Shown in pieces: positions 1 to 6,138 of a stretch of DNA of 7,940 bases (position 1 is the stretch's first letter; each line of letters starts with the position of its first letter). Source of the DNA: Collinsella sp. (GTDB taxonomy: Bacteria > Actinomycetota > Coriobacteriia > Coriobacteriales > Coriobacteriaceae). The DNA lies in assembly GCA_019419505.1 (NCBI GenBank), contig DXZS01000006.1, positions 1 to 7,940 on the forward strand, in the 5' to 3' direction. The notes beneath the pieces are model-generated. The model made no database searches. It saw nothing but the letters and a program-made list of their open reading frames with translations, and was not told the origin of the DNA. The position numbers were made by a program, and so were the translations under genes.

Positions 1-2
1 CG

Positions 3-605
3 CCCGAGCAGCTGTCGGCCCGCAACGGCGGGCCCGTGGACCTGTCGCCCTCGACGATCTACCGCTGGGTCGCGGCGGGCTATGACGGCATGACCAACAT
101 GGAGCTCAGGCGCAAGGTCGGCTACAGGCCCAGGTCGCACCGGGCCCCGAAGAGGGCGACGCCGCACTCGGCCCGCAGGTCATATGCCGCGTTCCTCGGC
201 CTCGGCGAGGACGTTTGCGCCGCCGCCTGGGAGATGGACACCGTCGAGGGCGCGCGGGAGGACGGCGCCTGCCTGCTCACGCTGCTGCACCGCCCCAGCA
301 GGCTGCAGCTCGCGCTGCCGCTGGCGGCGAAGGACGCCGGGAGCGTGGCGGCGGCGCTCGGGGGCGTGCGCTCCGTGCTGGGCGCCGGCGGCATGGGCAG
401 GGTCTTCCGGGCCGTGCTGACCGACAACGGCCCCGAGTTCTCCGACGAGGGCGCGATCGCCGCGCTCATCGGCGAGGGGCCCGGCGAGACGAGGCTGTTC
501 TACTGCGACCCTAGGCGCAGCGACCAGAAGGGCGCCTGCGAGCGCAACCACGTCGAGATCAGGAAGCTGCTGCCCAAGGGCCGCGGCCTCAGGTTCGACC
601 GGCTG
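3..605 (+). pseudogene. IS30-family transposase, 5' and middle part (split by IS21 insertion)
   Basis: The frame is open from base 3 (P-E-Q-L-S, then DLSPSTIYRW), so the true start is upstream of the window; the GTG at 36 is internal. The sequence shows the IS30 DDE catalytic core: Asp in WEMDTVEG (237-239), Asp in LTDNGPEF (423-425) and Glu in DQKGACERNH (540-542), the last within the family's typical C-terminal E region with KLLPKG following. The frame runs into the IS21 left end after Arg-Leu (600-605) and would then read foreign sequence to a stop at 714-716. The missing C-terminus is found in frame at 3281-3505 on the far side of the IS21 copy. All three catalytic residues lie in this half, but loss of about 75 C-terminal residues probably inactivates it. 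Confidence 0.93.
600..605. repeat. IS21 target-site duplication, left copy (CGGCTG)
   Basis: CGGCTG lies directly before the left inverted repeat and is repeated directly after the right one (3275-3280). Deleting the element and one copy rejoins the IS30 transposase codons CGG CTG GCC CCG in frame. Six base pairs is within the 4-8 bp range of IS21-family insertions. Confidence 0.9.
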
Positions 606-655
606 TGTGTTCCGTCAAGTAAAAATCGACAAATACGTCTGTCGAATTTCGACAC
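606..655 (+). repeat. IS21 left terminal inverted repeat region
   Basis: The first 50 bases align without gaps to the reverse complement of the right end. Shared blocks are TGT(G/A)TTCCGT at offsets 1-10, AAATCGACAAA at 18-28 and TCGACAC at 44-50. The repeated TCGAC core at two spaced offsets looks like a pair of transposase-binding sites, which is typical of IS21 ends. A further shared block, CATGCTGACC, follows at 659-668. Confidence 0.88.
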
Positions 656-673
656 CCTCATGCTGACCGCCTC

Positions 674-708
674 CGGGCGGGCCGGCGCCGTCGCGGCCGG
701 CCCGCCCG
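674..708 (-). terminator. Perfect 13-bp GC-only hairpin after the IS21 operon
   Basis: The arms 674-686 (CGGGCGGGCCGGC) and 696-708 are perfectly complementary, with a 9-base loop. The structure sits 4 bases beyond the stop of the last minus-strand IS21 gene. There is no T-run on either side, so it is not a canonical intrinsic terminator. It may stop or stabilise the istA-istB-orf3 transcript, or block transcription entering from the IS30 gene. The hairpin is directly visible; its function is inferred. Confidence 0.5.
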
Positions 709-712
709 CTGC

Positions 713-904
713 CTAGAACGGTATCTCCCAGTCCTCCGGGGGCACCTCCTCCATCCCGCCCCGCTCGCCCGTCATCAGCGGGTGGTCCGGCGTCAGCCCG
801 CAGCCCGGGCACTGGAAGAGCCCGCAGAGCGTCTGCGCGTCCCAGGCGCCGGCGTCGCGGTCCTTCATCCTGTTCACCGGGCAGTCCTCCGCGGCGTACC
901 TCAT
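713..904 (-). CDS. Small CPGCG-motif protein, third gene of the IS21 element (63 aa)
   Basis: I do not recognise a named family. The 63-residue protein starts with an ATG that overlaps the istB stop as ATGA (901-904), the arrangement of translationally coupled genes, and ends at TAG 713-715, just inside the left end. Its four cysteines are Cys8, Cys27 and a Cys-Pro-Gly-Cys knuckle (residues 32-35), so it may be a small zinc-ribbon-like protein. The C-terminal third is acidic (MEEVPPEDWEIPF). Coupling to istB and location inside the element imply a transposition-related or IS-maintenance role, but no function can be assigned. A longer overlapping minus-strand reading frame (615-914) is a GC-rich shadow with no RBS and runs into the terminal repeat. 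Confidence 0.62.
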   Translation of the reverse strand: MRYAAEDCPVNRMKDRDAGAWDAQTLCGLFQCPGCGLTPDHPLMTGERGGMEEVPPEDWEIPF

Positions 905-1671
905 TCGGCCTCACCCTTCCCGAGCATCAGCGCGTTTTCCATCCTGTAGCTGGCGCCGTTGAACTCCACCAGCCTGCCCGTGTAGACGAGCCTGTCCACG
1001 ACGGCCGCGGCCATCTTGTCGTCGCCGAACACCGTGCCCCACCTGCTGAACTCTATGTTGGTGGTGACTATGAGGCTCTGGGTGCCCTCGGGGGCCGACA
1101 TGACCTGGAACAGCAGCCTCGCCCCCTCGACGTCGAGCGGCACGTAGCCGAGCTCGTCGAGTACCAGCAGGTCCGCCGACAGCAGGTCGTCGAGCTCCCT
1201 GCGCAGCCTGCCGCGGCCGCGCGCGTCGGCCAGGTGCATCACGAGCTGCGCGACGGTGAAGAACCTCACGGACTTGCCGGCCCTGACGGCGGCGGCGCCG
1301 ACCGCGATGGCGAGGTGGGTCTTGCCCCTGCCCGTCTTCCCGTGGAAGACGAAGTCCTGGCACGCGTCGATGAAGGCGAGCGACCTGAGGTCGGCCTCCC
1401 CGTAGCCGTCGGGGAACGAGACCTGGGAGAAGTCGTAGCCGTCGAGCGACTTGGCCGCGGGGAACCTCGCCTTGCGCATCCTCCTTTCCAGCTGGTTGGC
1501 GGCCCTGACCTCCATCTGCCTGGCCAGCAGGCCCTCGACCGCCCTCATCTCGGGGAGCGTCGCCTCCTCGCAGAACTCGTCGACGACGCTGTTCGAGAAC
1601 AGCATCGAGCGCGCCTTGCCCCTCAGCGAGGACTCGAGCAGGCGCCTGTCGGGGCATGCGGCCCTGGCCAT
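901..1671 (-). CDS. istB: IS21-family helper ATPase IstB
   Basis: IstB is the AAA+ ATPase that partners the IstA transposase in target selection and strand transfer. The 256-residue product has Walker A GKTGRGKT (residues 111-118), Walker B LLVLDE (168-173) followed by LGYVPLD, a sensor-type TTN (203-205) and the family's C-terminal RLVEFNGASYRM segment. The length matches the family (about 250). The ATG at 1671 directly follows the istA stop (TAG then ATG, no gap), so translation is probably coupled. The N-terminal region has the expected helical character (EEATLPEMRAVEGLLARQ). The frame is intact with no missing motif, in contrast to istA, so this protein may still be made and could act with an IstA supplied by another copy. 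Confidence 0.93.
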   Translation of the reverse strand: MARAACPDRRLLESSLRGKARSMLFSNSVVDEFCEEATLPEMRAVEGLLARQMEVRAANQLERRMRKARFPAAKSLDGYDFSQVSFPDGYGEADLRSLAFIDACQDFVFHGKTGRGKTHLAIAVGAAAVRAGKSVRFFTVAQLVMHLADARGRGRLRRELDDLLSADLLVLDELGYVPLDVEGARLLFQVMSAPEGTQSLIVTTNIEFSRWGTVFGDDKMAAAVVDRLVYTGRLVEFNGASYRMENALMLGKGEAE

Positions 1672-3143
1672 CTACGCCACCCCCATGAAGCCGTCGTAGA
1701 CGCCGAGGTCCACGGGCTCGTCGTAGGTGACGGTCCCCGTGGCGGCGCGCGCCGCGCTGACGGCGACCGACGCCTCGTCGATGCGGCCGGTCGCCTCGTA
1801 GGCGACAGCGCACCGCCTGCAGCGTGGCCTCCCATCCGGAGGTGGCCGCCTGGTCGCGCATCACCCTCAGCTCGGCCTTCAGGCCCGCCCTGTCCAGTGA
1901 GTCCATATGCTCCCTGAGCTCGTCGGGGAGCGCCTCCCTCACCCTGCTGTTCTCCCAGCCGCCGGCGTTCCACGCCAGCAGGGCGAGCTGCGAGGCGGGG
2001 TCGGACGTGTCGGTCGGGGCGCTGCCGTAGGCCCTGGGGTGCTCGCAGACGAGCTCGCTCGCCGCTGTCGGGGTCGTAGACGCTCACGGTCGTCGCCCGC
2101 AGGCCGACCGTGAGCCTGCGGCGCGAGAGCGACGGGTGCGTGGAGTAGAGGTGGCGGCCCCTCTCGCCGACCGAGACCTTGCCCTTCTTGTCGGCGGTGC
2201 GAGAGACGTAGGTGACGCAGTCGAGGGGCTTGGCCGGCAGCCCGAGCATCGCCAGCCTGTCGGCCTCGAAGAGATCGAGCTCGCGCTCGCCCTTTATCCA
2301 GTGGGGCTTGTCGGACATGGCGAGGCTGCGCTCGAGCAGCCTGCGGTTGAAGGCGCCGGCGTCCCACAGCTGGGGGACGGGGACGAAGAGGTTGCGGCGC
2401 ACGCAGCCCACCTTGTTCTCGACGCTGCCCTTCTCGTTGCCCGAGCGGGGGTTGCAGAACCCGAAGCGGAAGCCGTAGTGGGCGCTGCAGGCGGCGAACA
2501 GCTCGGTCGTCCGGACCCCGCCGCCGACGCGGCGGCCGACGCCGGTCGCGTTGTCGAAGACGATCTTGGTCGGCACGCCGCCGACGTGCTCGAAGACGTT
2601 GCGCAGGGCCTGGCAGACGCACTCCGACGTCTCGCCCGGGAAGACCTGGGCCAGCCCGACGTTGGAGTACGGGAACGTCATCACGAAGAAGCTCAGCGTG
2701 GTCCGCATCCCCCTCACGTAGAAGTCGGCCTCGCCGAAGTCGGCCTGCGCCTCGCCGGGGCCCCAGACGAGGTCGAGGTACTGGGCGTCGGCCGCCTCCG
2801 CCGAGCGGCGGGCCCTAATCTCCCTGACGCACCGCTCCACGGTGCTGACGGAGACGTCGGCGCCGCACTCGGAGACGAGCCTGTCGTGGACGCGCTTTGC
2901 GGTATGGCGCTGCTTGCGTCCGCTGCGCGTGTCGTCGTCGAGCCAGGACTCGATCAGGGGCCTGTACGGGTCGAGCTTTGAGCCCTGCGCCCGCCTCGCG
3001 GGCGGCTCGGGGCTGAAGTCGTCCATGTCGCGGTACTTGTAGACGGTGTCCCGGCTCACGCCGGTCTTGCGCGCGATCTCGGCGACGCTGTCCCCCTGCC
3101 GCCACAGCAGGCGTATAGAATTCTTATCGGTCATGCTGATCAT
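1672..3143 (-). pseudogene. istA: IS21-family transposase IstA, disrupted by two frameshifts
   Basis: The transposase has a helix-turn-helix (about residues 17-36, DSVAEIARKTGVSRDTVYKY) and a DDE integrase core with Asp135 in QADFGE, Asp197 in VFDNAT and Glu242 in GSVEN. The start at 3143 is chosen because AAAGGAGG (3156-3163) lies 12 bases upstream; ATG 3134 (MTDKN) is an alternative. The frame breaks after YDPDSGE at about 2053-2060, where minus-strand GAGCGAGC is a tandem 4-bp duplication. It continues in the next frame (LVCEHPRAYG through WEATLQAV), breaks again at about 1804-1810, and ends as YEATGRIDEA... with TAG at 1672-1674, touching istB. Repaired length is about 489 residues, normal for IstA. 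Without repair, ribosomes would read about 130 codons of nonsense and pass into istB. The DDE core precedes both breaks. It is either a true pseudogene or, less likely, two sequence errors. Confidence 0.88.
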
Positions 3144-3155
3144 TTCCTCTCCGGG

Positions 3156-3163
3156 CCTCCTTT
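3156..3163 (-). promoter_or_regulatory. Strong Shine-Dalgarno for istA (AAAGGAGG)
   Basis: On the minus strand AAAGGAGG precedes ATG 3143 by 12 bases. A weaker GAGAGGAA (3144-3151) precedes ATG 3134 by 9 bases. The two pairs are why the istA start is ambiguous between MISMTD and MTD. Confidence 0.55.
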
Positions 3164-3201
3164 GGTAGATACGAAGCACCATCAAGATAGCCCTGCGATC
3201 T

Positions 3202-3211
3202 GGTCAGCATG
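3202..3211 (-). repeat. Subterminal inverted repeat CATGCTGACC, right copy
   Basis: Minus-strand CATGCTGACC here is an exact inverted copy of 659-668 at the other end. The two copies sit at different distances from the tips (54-63 versus 64-73), so they are internal sites conserved separately from the terminal repeat. They are possible extra IstA-binding sites. Confidence 0.6.
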
Positions 3212-3224
3212 CCCCTTGCGGGAA

Positions 3225-3274
3225 GTGTCGACTTTATGCTGCCGTTTTTGTCGATTTAGATGTTACGGAATACA
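3225..3274 (-). repeat. IS21 right terminal inverted repeat region
   Basis: Read on the minus strand from 3274 it begins TGTATTCCGT and carries AAATCGACAAA and GTCGACAC at the same offsets as the left end. The istA promoter probably lies between here and 3164, but I cannot pick convincing -35/-10 boxes. Confidence 0.88.
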
Positions 3275-3280
3275 CGGCTG
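3275..3280. repeat. IS21 target-site duplication, right copy (CGGCTG)
   Basis: This is a direct copy of 600-605, immediately outside the right inverted repeat. The IS30 transposase reading frame resumes right after it at GCC (3281). Confidence 0.9.
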
Positions 3281-3505
3281 GCCCCGGCGGACCTGTCGCT
3301 GGCGATGTCGCACGTGAACTCCGAGCCCCGCGGCGCGCTCGGCTTCGCGACGCCCGCCCGCGCCTTCCGGGCGATGCTCGGCGACGACGCGGCGGCGCTG
3401 CTGGAGGCGTACGGCATCGAGGACGTGCCCATCGAGGAGCTCGACCTGACGCCGGGGCTCATCGAGCGGGCGCGCGCGGAAAGGGGCGATGCCCCGCTGT
3501 CCTAG
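3281..3505 (+). pseudogene. IS30-family transposase, 3' part
   Basis: This is the displaced C-terminus of the transposase that begins before base 3. Joined to codon CTG at 603-605 it reads on as APADLSLAMSHVNSEPRG with no lost or gained base, then about 57 more residues to TAG 3503-3505. The AMSHVNSEPRG segment matches the helix that follows the catalytic Glu in IS30 transposases (typically a D.V..H.NS.PR pattern, from memory of the family). An ATG at 3260 lies inside the IS21 end and opens this frame, but no ribosome binding site supports independent translation. The tail is acidic and less conserved, as usual for the family. Confidence 0.88.
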
Positions 3506-3733
3506 CCTAAGGGAAAACGGAATAGACGGAACCGACCGTCCGGCTGAGTCTGGGAAGAGGCGCCGGGCGGCGGGCGGAGCATGGCCACCGGGCCCATCGA
3601 AACACATCTCCACCGTTCCTTCAACTGGGAAAACGGCGCCCCCGGGCCCCGGGAGGGGCGGCGGGGGGCGTTCGGCTAGGTGCGGGAACGGCCTATTTGC
3701 TCAATGTGTTCGGCTGAGATCGGAAATCAACCC
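3506..3733. other. Gene-free GC-rich tract holding the IS30 right end
   Basis: No credible gene is present on either strand. Visible items are a direct repeat GGGAAAACGG at 3511-3520 and 3627-3636, a direct repeat GTTCGGCT at 3670-3677 and 3708-3715, and a GC-only hairpin with arms CGCCCC (3637-3642) and GGGGCG (3655-3660). Composition changes from very GC-rich to mixed between about 3665 and 3735, so the IS30 terminus should be in the second half. Confidence 0.5.
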
Positions 3734-4303
3734 GGAATCGTCGAACAGCTTGCGGGAGTTGACCATATCGCCGGTGCGCTTGCTCTCGGCGACGATACAG
3801 TGCCAATAATCGGGGTGCTTGTAGCAGAAGGGCATATAGGGCAGCGGCTTACCCCTGTAGGAAAACAGCGATTCGCCCTCCACCGGCCACTCCTTGCAGC
3901 CGTCCCTTTTGCCCTGCATAAAGCCCTGCCACACAAAATCGCTGGGCGTCATGGCAATGGTCAGGGTGATGTCCGGGAACATGGCCGCCGACGTCAGCGC
4001 CAGCGTTCCGGTGGTGGAGGCCCCGGCTATGCCGATTTTTCGACTGCCGTTGGCCTTCAGCCACGAAATAGCCGTTTCTATGCGCTCAAGGGGGTAATTG
4101 TGGTGGCCGTAATCCTTTTTTGCGGGCGACATGGTGAGTACGTTGACGCCGCGGGCGCAAAGCCATTTTGCAGCCGAGCGGGCAAGCCGATCCTCCGGAT
4201 CATCCCCGATCATGGCGATCACCGCGCAGCTCGAATCATCGGCGCACGGCCAATACGCGCCGTAGAAGCCGGAGGTCTCCACATCAAAGTGCAGGTGCTT
4301 CAT
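3701..4303 (-). pseudogene. BAAT/acyl-CoA thioester hydrolase-type alpha/beta hydrolase, 3' truncated
   Basis: The ATG at 4303 overlaps the stop of the upstream methyltransferase as ATGA, so the two were coupled. The product reads as an alpha/beta hydrolase: an N-terminal strand set, then the nucleophile elbow GIAGASTTG with Ser96 as expected nucleophile, followed by the family-like run LTIAMTPSDFVWQGF and LPYMPF. After about residue 190 (SRKLFDDS) the homologous sequence ends and the frame closes ten codons later at 3701. Related proteins continue for about 80-100 more residues that hold the catalytic Asp and His, so this copy lacks the complete triad. The break coincides with the change to GC-rich IS30 sequence, so truncation by the IS30 insertion is likely; the rest of the gene may lie left of the window. 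Substrate is unknown. Confidence 0.78.
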
Positions 4304-5143
4304 TGCTTCCCTTCAAATCCGATCTTCACAATCTGCATGTCCATCATCCGGTCGCCAATTTTGGCAAGGAAGCGGAAAAGTCCGCTGACCGACGGGTCTT
4401 TCAGGTCGTGGTAGCCCAACATATACCCCCGGCTGGAAATACGCATATTCTCGCCCCACGGCGTAAGCTCACGCTTCGCGTCCGAAACGGCGAAGTATGC
4501 GCCCGCATCCTTGATTTCCGCATCTTTCAGCCACGTCTTCAGCATCAGTTTCACCGCCTTTTCGTTGGCAGCGTCAAAGACAAGCACGCTGCCCGGAAAG
4601 GCGTCTGCCATGGCCTGTGCCAGTGTCATCACCTGGTCTTTCAGAAAATAGTAGAACACGCCGGACGCAAAGAACACCGCACCGCCGGAGGCGTCGATCC
4701 TTTCAAACCACGACGGATCGTTCAGGTCACAGGGAATGTTCGCTTCCCGCTCTCTGGCGGGAAGAAGCTCATTCCGGATTGCGATAACATCCGGAAAGTC
4801 CAGATTGTAGATCCTGCATTTGCCGTTGTCACAGGCACGGCCGGTGCAGTCCAGCCCGCAGCCCAGATTGACCACCGCTGCCGTGGGATGCGTTTTCAGA
4901 TAGTGTCGCACCTCATAGGCAAGGTCGTTCTGCCGCATGGCGACCTCAAGCGCGCCGAAGCGTTGCAGCAGGCTGCTGGACTTTTGCTCCAAGGCGGAAA
5001 AGTCATAATCCAACGCGCTTACAAGTTGCCGCGCTGCCTCGTCCCGGTACAAACTTGGGTACAGCTCTGAGCATTTTTTTTCGCGCGTACAGCGGAATGA
5101 TCAGCGTCTCCTGCACCGTGTTCTTTTCAATTTTATAGCGCAC
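4300..5143 (-). pseudogene. LCMT-like class I SAM methyltransferase, frameshifted at an A8 run
   Basis: This is a SAM-dependent methyltransferase of the leucine carboxyl methyltransferase-like (PF04072-type) group. It has motif I VVNLGCGLD (about residue 90 after repair), an acidic ribose-binding region in YNLDFPDV, and the FFASGVFYYF segment. The continuous frame opens only at 5052 (TTG, LYRDEAAR), but the missing N-terminus (KIEKNTVQETLIIPLYARKK) is encoded just upstream in another frame. The frames meet at eight A residues (5084-5091); with seven, the gene reads through as RKKCSELYPSLYRDE to give about 280 residues. The start GTG 5143 is chosen because GGAGG lies 6 bases before it; ATG 5149 touches the GGAGG and is too close. 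Unrepaired translation stops at 5003-5005. Polymerase slippage on A8 could still yield some full-length protein. Its 3' end overlaps the hydrolase start. Confidence 0.83.
5084..5091 (-). repeat. A8 homopolymer causing the methyltransferase frameshift
   Basis: Eight A residues on the coding strand sit at codons 21-24. Seven would keep the frame. Runs of this length are classic sites for replication slippage and transcriptional slippage, so this may be a reversible off state rather than a dead gene. Confidence 0.7.
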
Positions 5144-5200
5144 AGTCATCCTCCTGTATCACCCCACACCCTAAGGTGCTCGTCCGCAAGCAGCGCCTTC

Positions 5201-5818
5201 TCAGTGTTGATGGTGTTTTCTCCCCGTCATACACAGCCAGCTTTTCGTCTTATGAATCTGGATGTCATTAAATCCGGCCTGCTCCAAATATGCCTTCAGC
5301 TCGGTATCTTTATAGATGGTCATGCCGCCAATGATATCCGTCCACTTTTTGTCTTTGTTTGTATCCCCGTTGCTTTCATTGCAGATCAGGAACGTCCCAC
5401 CGGGCTTCAGTACCCTGTAGACTTCCTGAAAGCACTTTGGCAGATCCTGCCAGAAATAGACCGTTTCGAAGGCTGTGACCACATCAAAGGACGCATCCGC
5501 AAAATCCATTTGTGCCACACTGCCCTGACACACGGTGCAGCGTCCGTCCCGAATGGCGCGCTGATTCAGTTTTCGGGCCTTCTCCACGCTGATTTCGGAA
5601 TAATCAATGCCCTCGACAATCCCTTGTGGGCAGTTCTTCAGCAATCTCTTGATGTTTGCCCCGCCGCCGCAGCCGCAGTCCAGCACTTTGGCATTCGGTG
5701 AGAGATGCAGGAATTTAAGTCCCCATGTTGCCACAGGTGTATGCCCAAGATTCATCATGGAAACCATGATTCTGCCACCAAGGCCTACAGGCTTGCGGGT
5801 ATTTTCGAAGAATGACAT
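5201..5818 (-). CDS. Class I SAM-dependent methyltransferase (Methyltransf_11/25 type)
   Basis: The 205-residue soluble methyltransferase is intact. Motif I is VLDCGCGGG (residues 45-53), the post-I acid is Asp in GIDYS, motif II lies in FDVVTAFETVYFW, and motif III is RVLKPGGTFLI. The N-terminus (GGRIMVSMMNLGHTPVATWGLKFL) is the helical cap seen in small-molecule methyltransferases of this group. The start ATG 5818 has AAAGGAG about 10 bases upstream, lying within the end of the preceding gene, so translation is probably coupled. It ends at TGA 5201-5203. Substrate is not predictable; it is probably a small molecule. Codon use is less GC-biased than the flanking IS and sirtuin genes, consistent with acquisition together with its operon neighbours. 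Confidence 0.88.
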   Translation of the reverse strand: MSFFENTRKPVGLGGRIMVSMMNLGHTPVATWGLKFLHLSPNAKVLDCGCGGGANIKRLLKNCPQGIVEGIDYSEISVEKARKLNQRAIRDGRCTVCQGSVAQMDFADASFDVVTAFETVYFWQDLPKCFQEVYRVLKPGGTFLICNESNGDTNKDKKWTDIIGGMTIYKDTELKAYLEQAGFNDIQIHKTKSWLCMTGRKHHQH

Positions 5819-5825
5819 TTTCGCG

Positions 5826-6137
5826 TCACTCCTTTTCCAGAGTGATGATTTTATTGGTCATGTTCCGCACGGCAGGCAGCTTGTCCAGTAGCTTATAGAT
5901 CGGCGAAAACGCCGCCATACCCTCCGTCAGACGATCCAGCACAATGGTGCGGGCAATAGCTCTGCTGTGCATGGCGGCATCCTTGTCGGCAAGGGAAAAA
6001 TCGTAGTCCAGCATCTCAATGATTTCCTCCGCTTTTGCATCGTGAATGGTGCCGCGCCCCCGGCTCTCTTTCGCTCTTGCATAAACGGTTTGCAGCATGG
6101 TCTCCGGCACGCCGGAGAGCCTGATCTTTTCTTTCAT
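5826..6137 (-). pseudogene. LCMT-like methyltransferase remnant with in-frame deletion of the SAM domain
   Basis: The 103-codon frame joins the two ends of a methyltransferase without its core. Residues 1-70 (SGVPETMLQTVYARAKESRG, then LDYDFS and IARTIVLDRL) match the N-terminal helical region of LCMT-like enzymes and resemble the neighbouring gene at 4300-5143, which has VQETLIIPLYAR and LDYDFS. Residues 73-103 (AAFSPIYKLLDKL then MTNKIITLEKE) look like the family C-terminus, comparable with the neighbour's end (KIGDRMMDMQIVKIGFE). The glycine-rich motif I and all SAM-binding strands are absent, so about 170 residues have been lost at residues 70-73 with the frame kept. ATG 6137 is one base after the upstream stop, with AAAGGA before it, so a short protein may still be made, but it cannot bind SAM. 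Confidence 0.75.
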
Positions 6138-6138
6138 G

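Larger units (their letters stand above)
606..3274 (-). mobile_element. Complete IS21-family insertion sequence (istA-istB plus third small ORF)
   Basis: The 2669-bp element is bounded by inverted repeats beginning TGTGTTCCGT on the left and TGTATTCCGT on the right. It is flanked by the 6-bp duplication CGGCTG and inserted in an IS30 transposase gene. It carries istA, istB and a 63-codon third gene, all on the minus strand with touching or overlapping junctions, which is the standard IS21 operon order plus one extra gene. The two ends match at 36 of the first 50 positions without gaps. istA has two frameshifts, so transposition would need IstA supplied in trans. Confidence 0.95.
1..3734 (+). 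mobile_element. IS30-family element, left end outside window, interrupted by IS21 element
   Basis: The two halves of an IS30-family transposase flank the IS21 element and define a host IS30 element. Its left end lies beyond base 1. Its right end is not fixed: the GC-rich sequence after the transposase stop (3505) continues to about 3665, and a recognisable foreign gene (the hydrolase) begins near 3734, so the terminus must lie between. IS30 duplicates only 2-3 bp, so target duplication cannot help. The boundary given is the outermost plausible one and is inferred. Confidence 0.45.

Noticed and set aside
615..914. 99-codon minus-strand frame overlapping the small IS21 gene
   Set aside because: It extends into the terminal inverted repeat, is Gly/Arg-rich and lacks a start signal; the 713-904 frame has the ATGA coupling.
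1234..1917. Long plus-strand open frame opposite istB and the istA end
   Set aside because: It is antisense to well-supported istB/istA motifs, low in complexity and rich in Gly/Ala/Arg as GC-rich shadows are, with no family motif.
911..1942. 343-codon minus-strand frame as a separate gene
   Set aside because: Only its first part (to about 1805) is real, as the middle segment of frameshifted istA; the remainder is an out-of-frame shadow of istB.
1804..2060. Programmed ribosomal frameshifting in istA
   Set aside because: Neither break shows a classical slippery heptamer, and the first is explained by a tandem GAGC duplication. IS21 istA is normally a single frame.
2136..2981. 281-codon plus-strand open frame opposite istA
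   Set aside because: It covers the IstA DDE core on the other strand, is repetitive in Ala/Gly/Leu/Glu and has no ribosome binding site.
3637..3660. GC-only hairpin as an intrinsic terminator for the hydrolase or IS30 gene
   Set aside because: It has a 6-bp stem, a 12-base loop and no T-run on either side. In DNA of this composition such a match is expected by chance.
3680..5070. Two plus-strand frames (3680-4414 and 4168-5070) opposite the hydrolase and methyltransferase
   Set aside because: The minus-strand frames carry clear hydrolase and SAM-binding motifs; the plus-strand ones have none and overlap each other.
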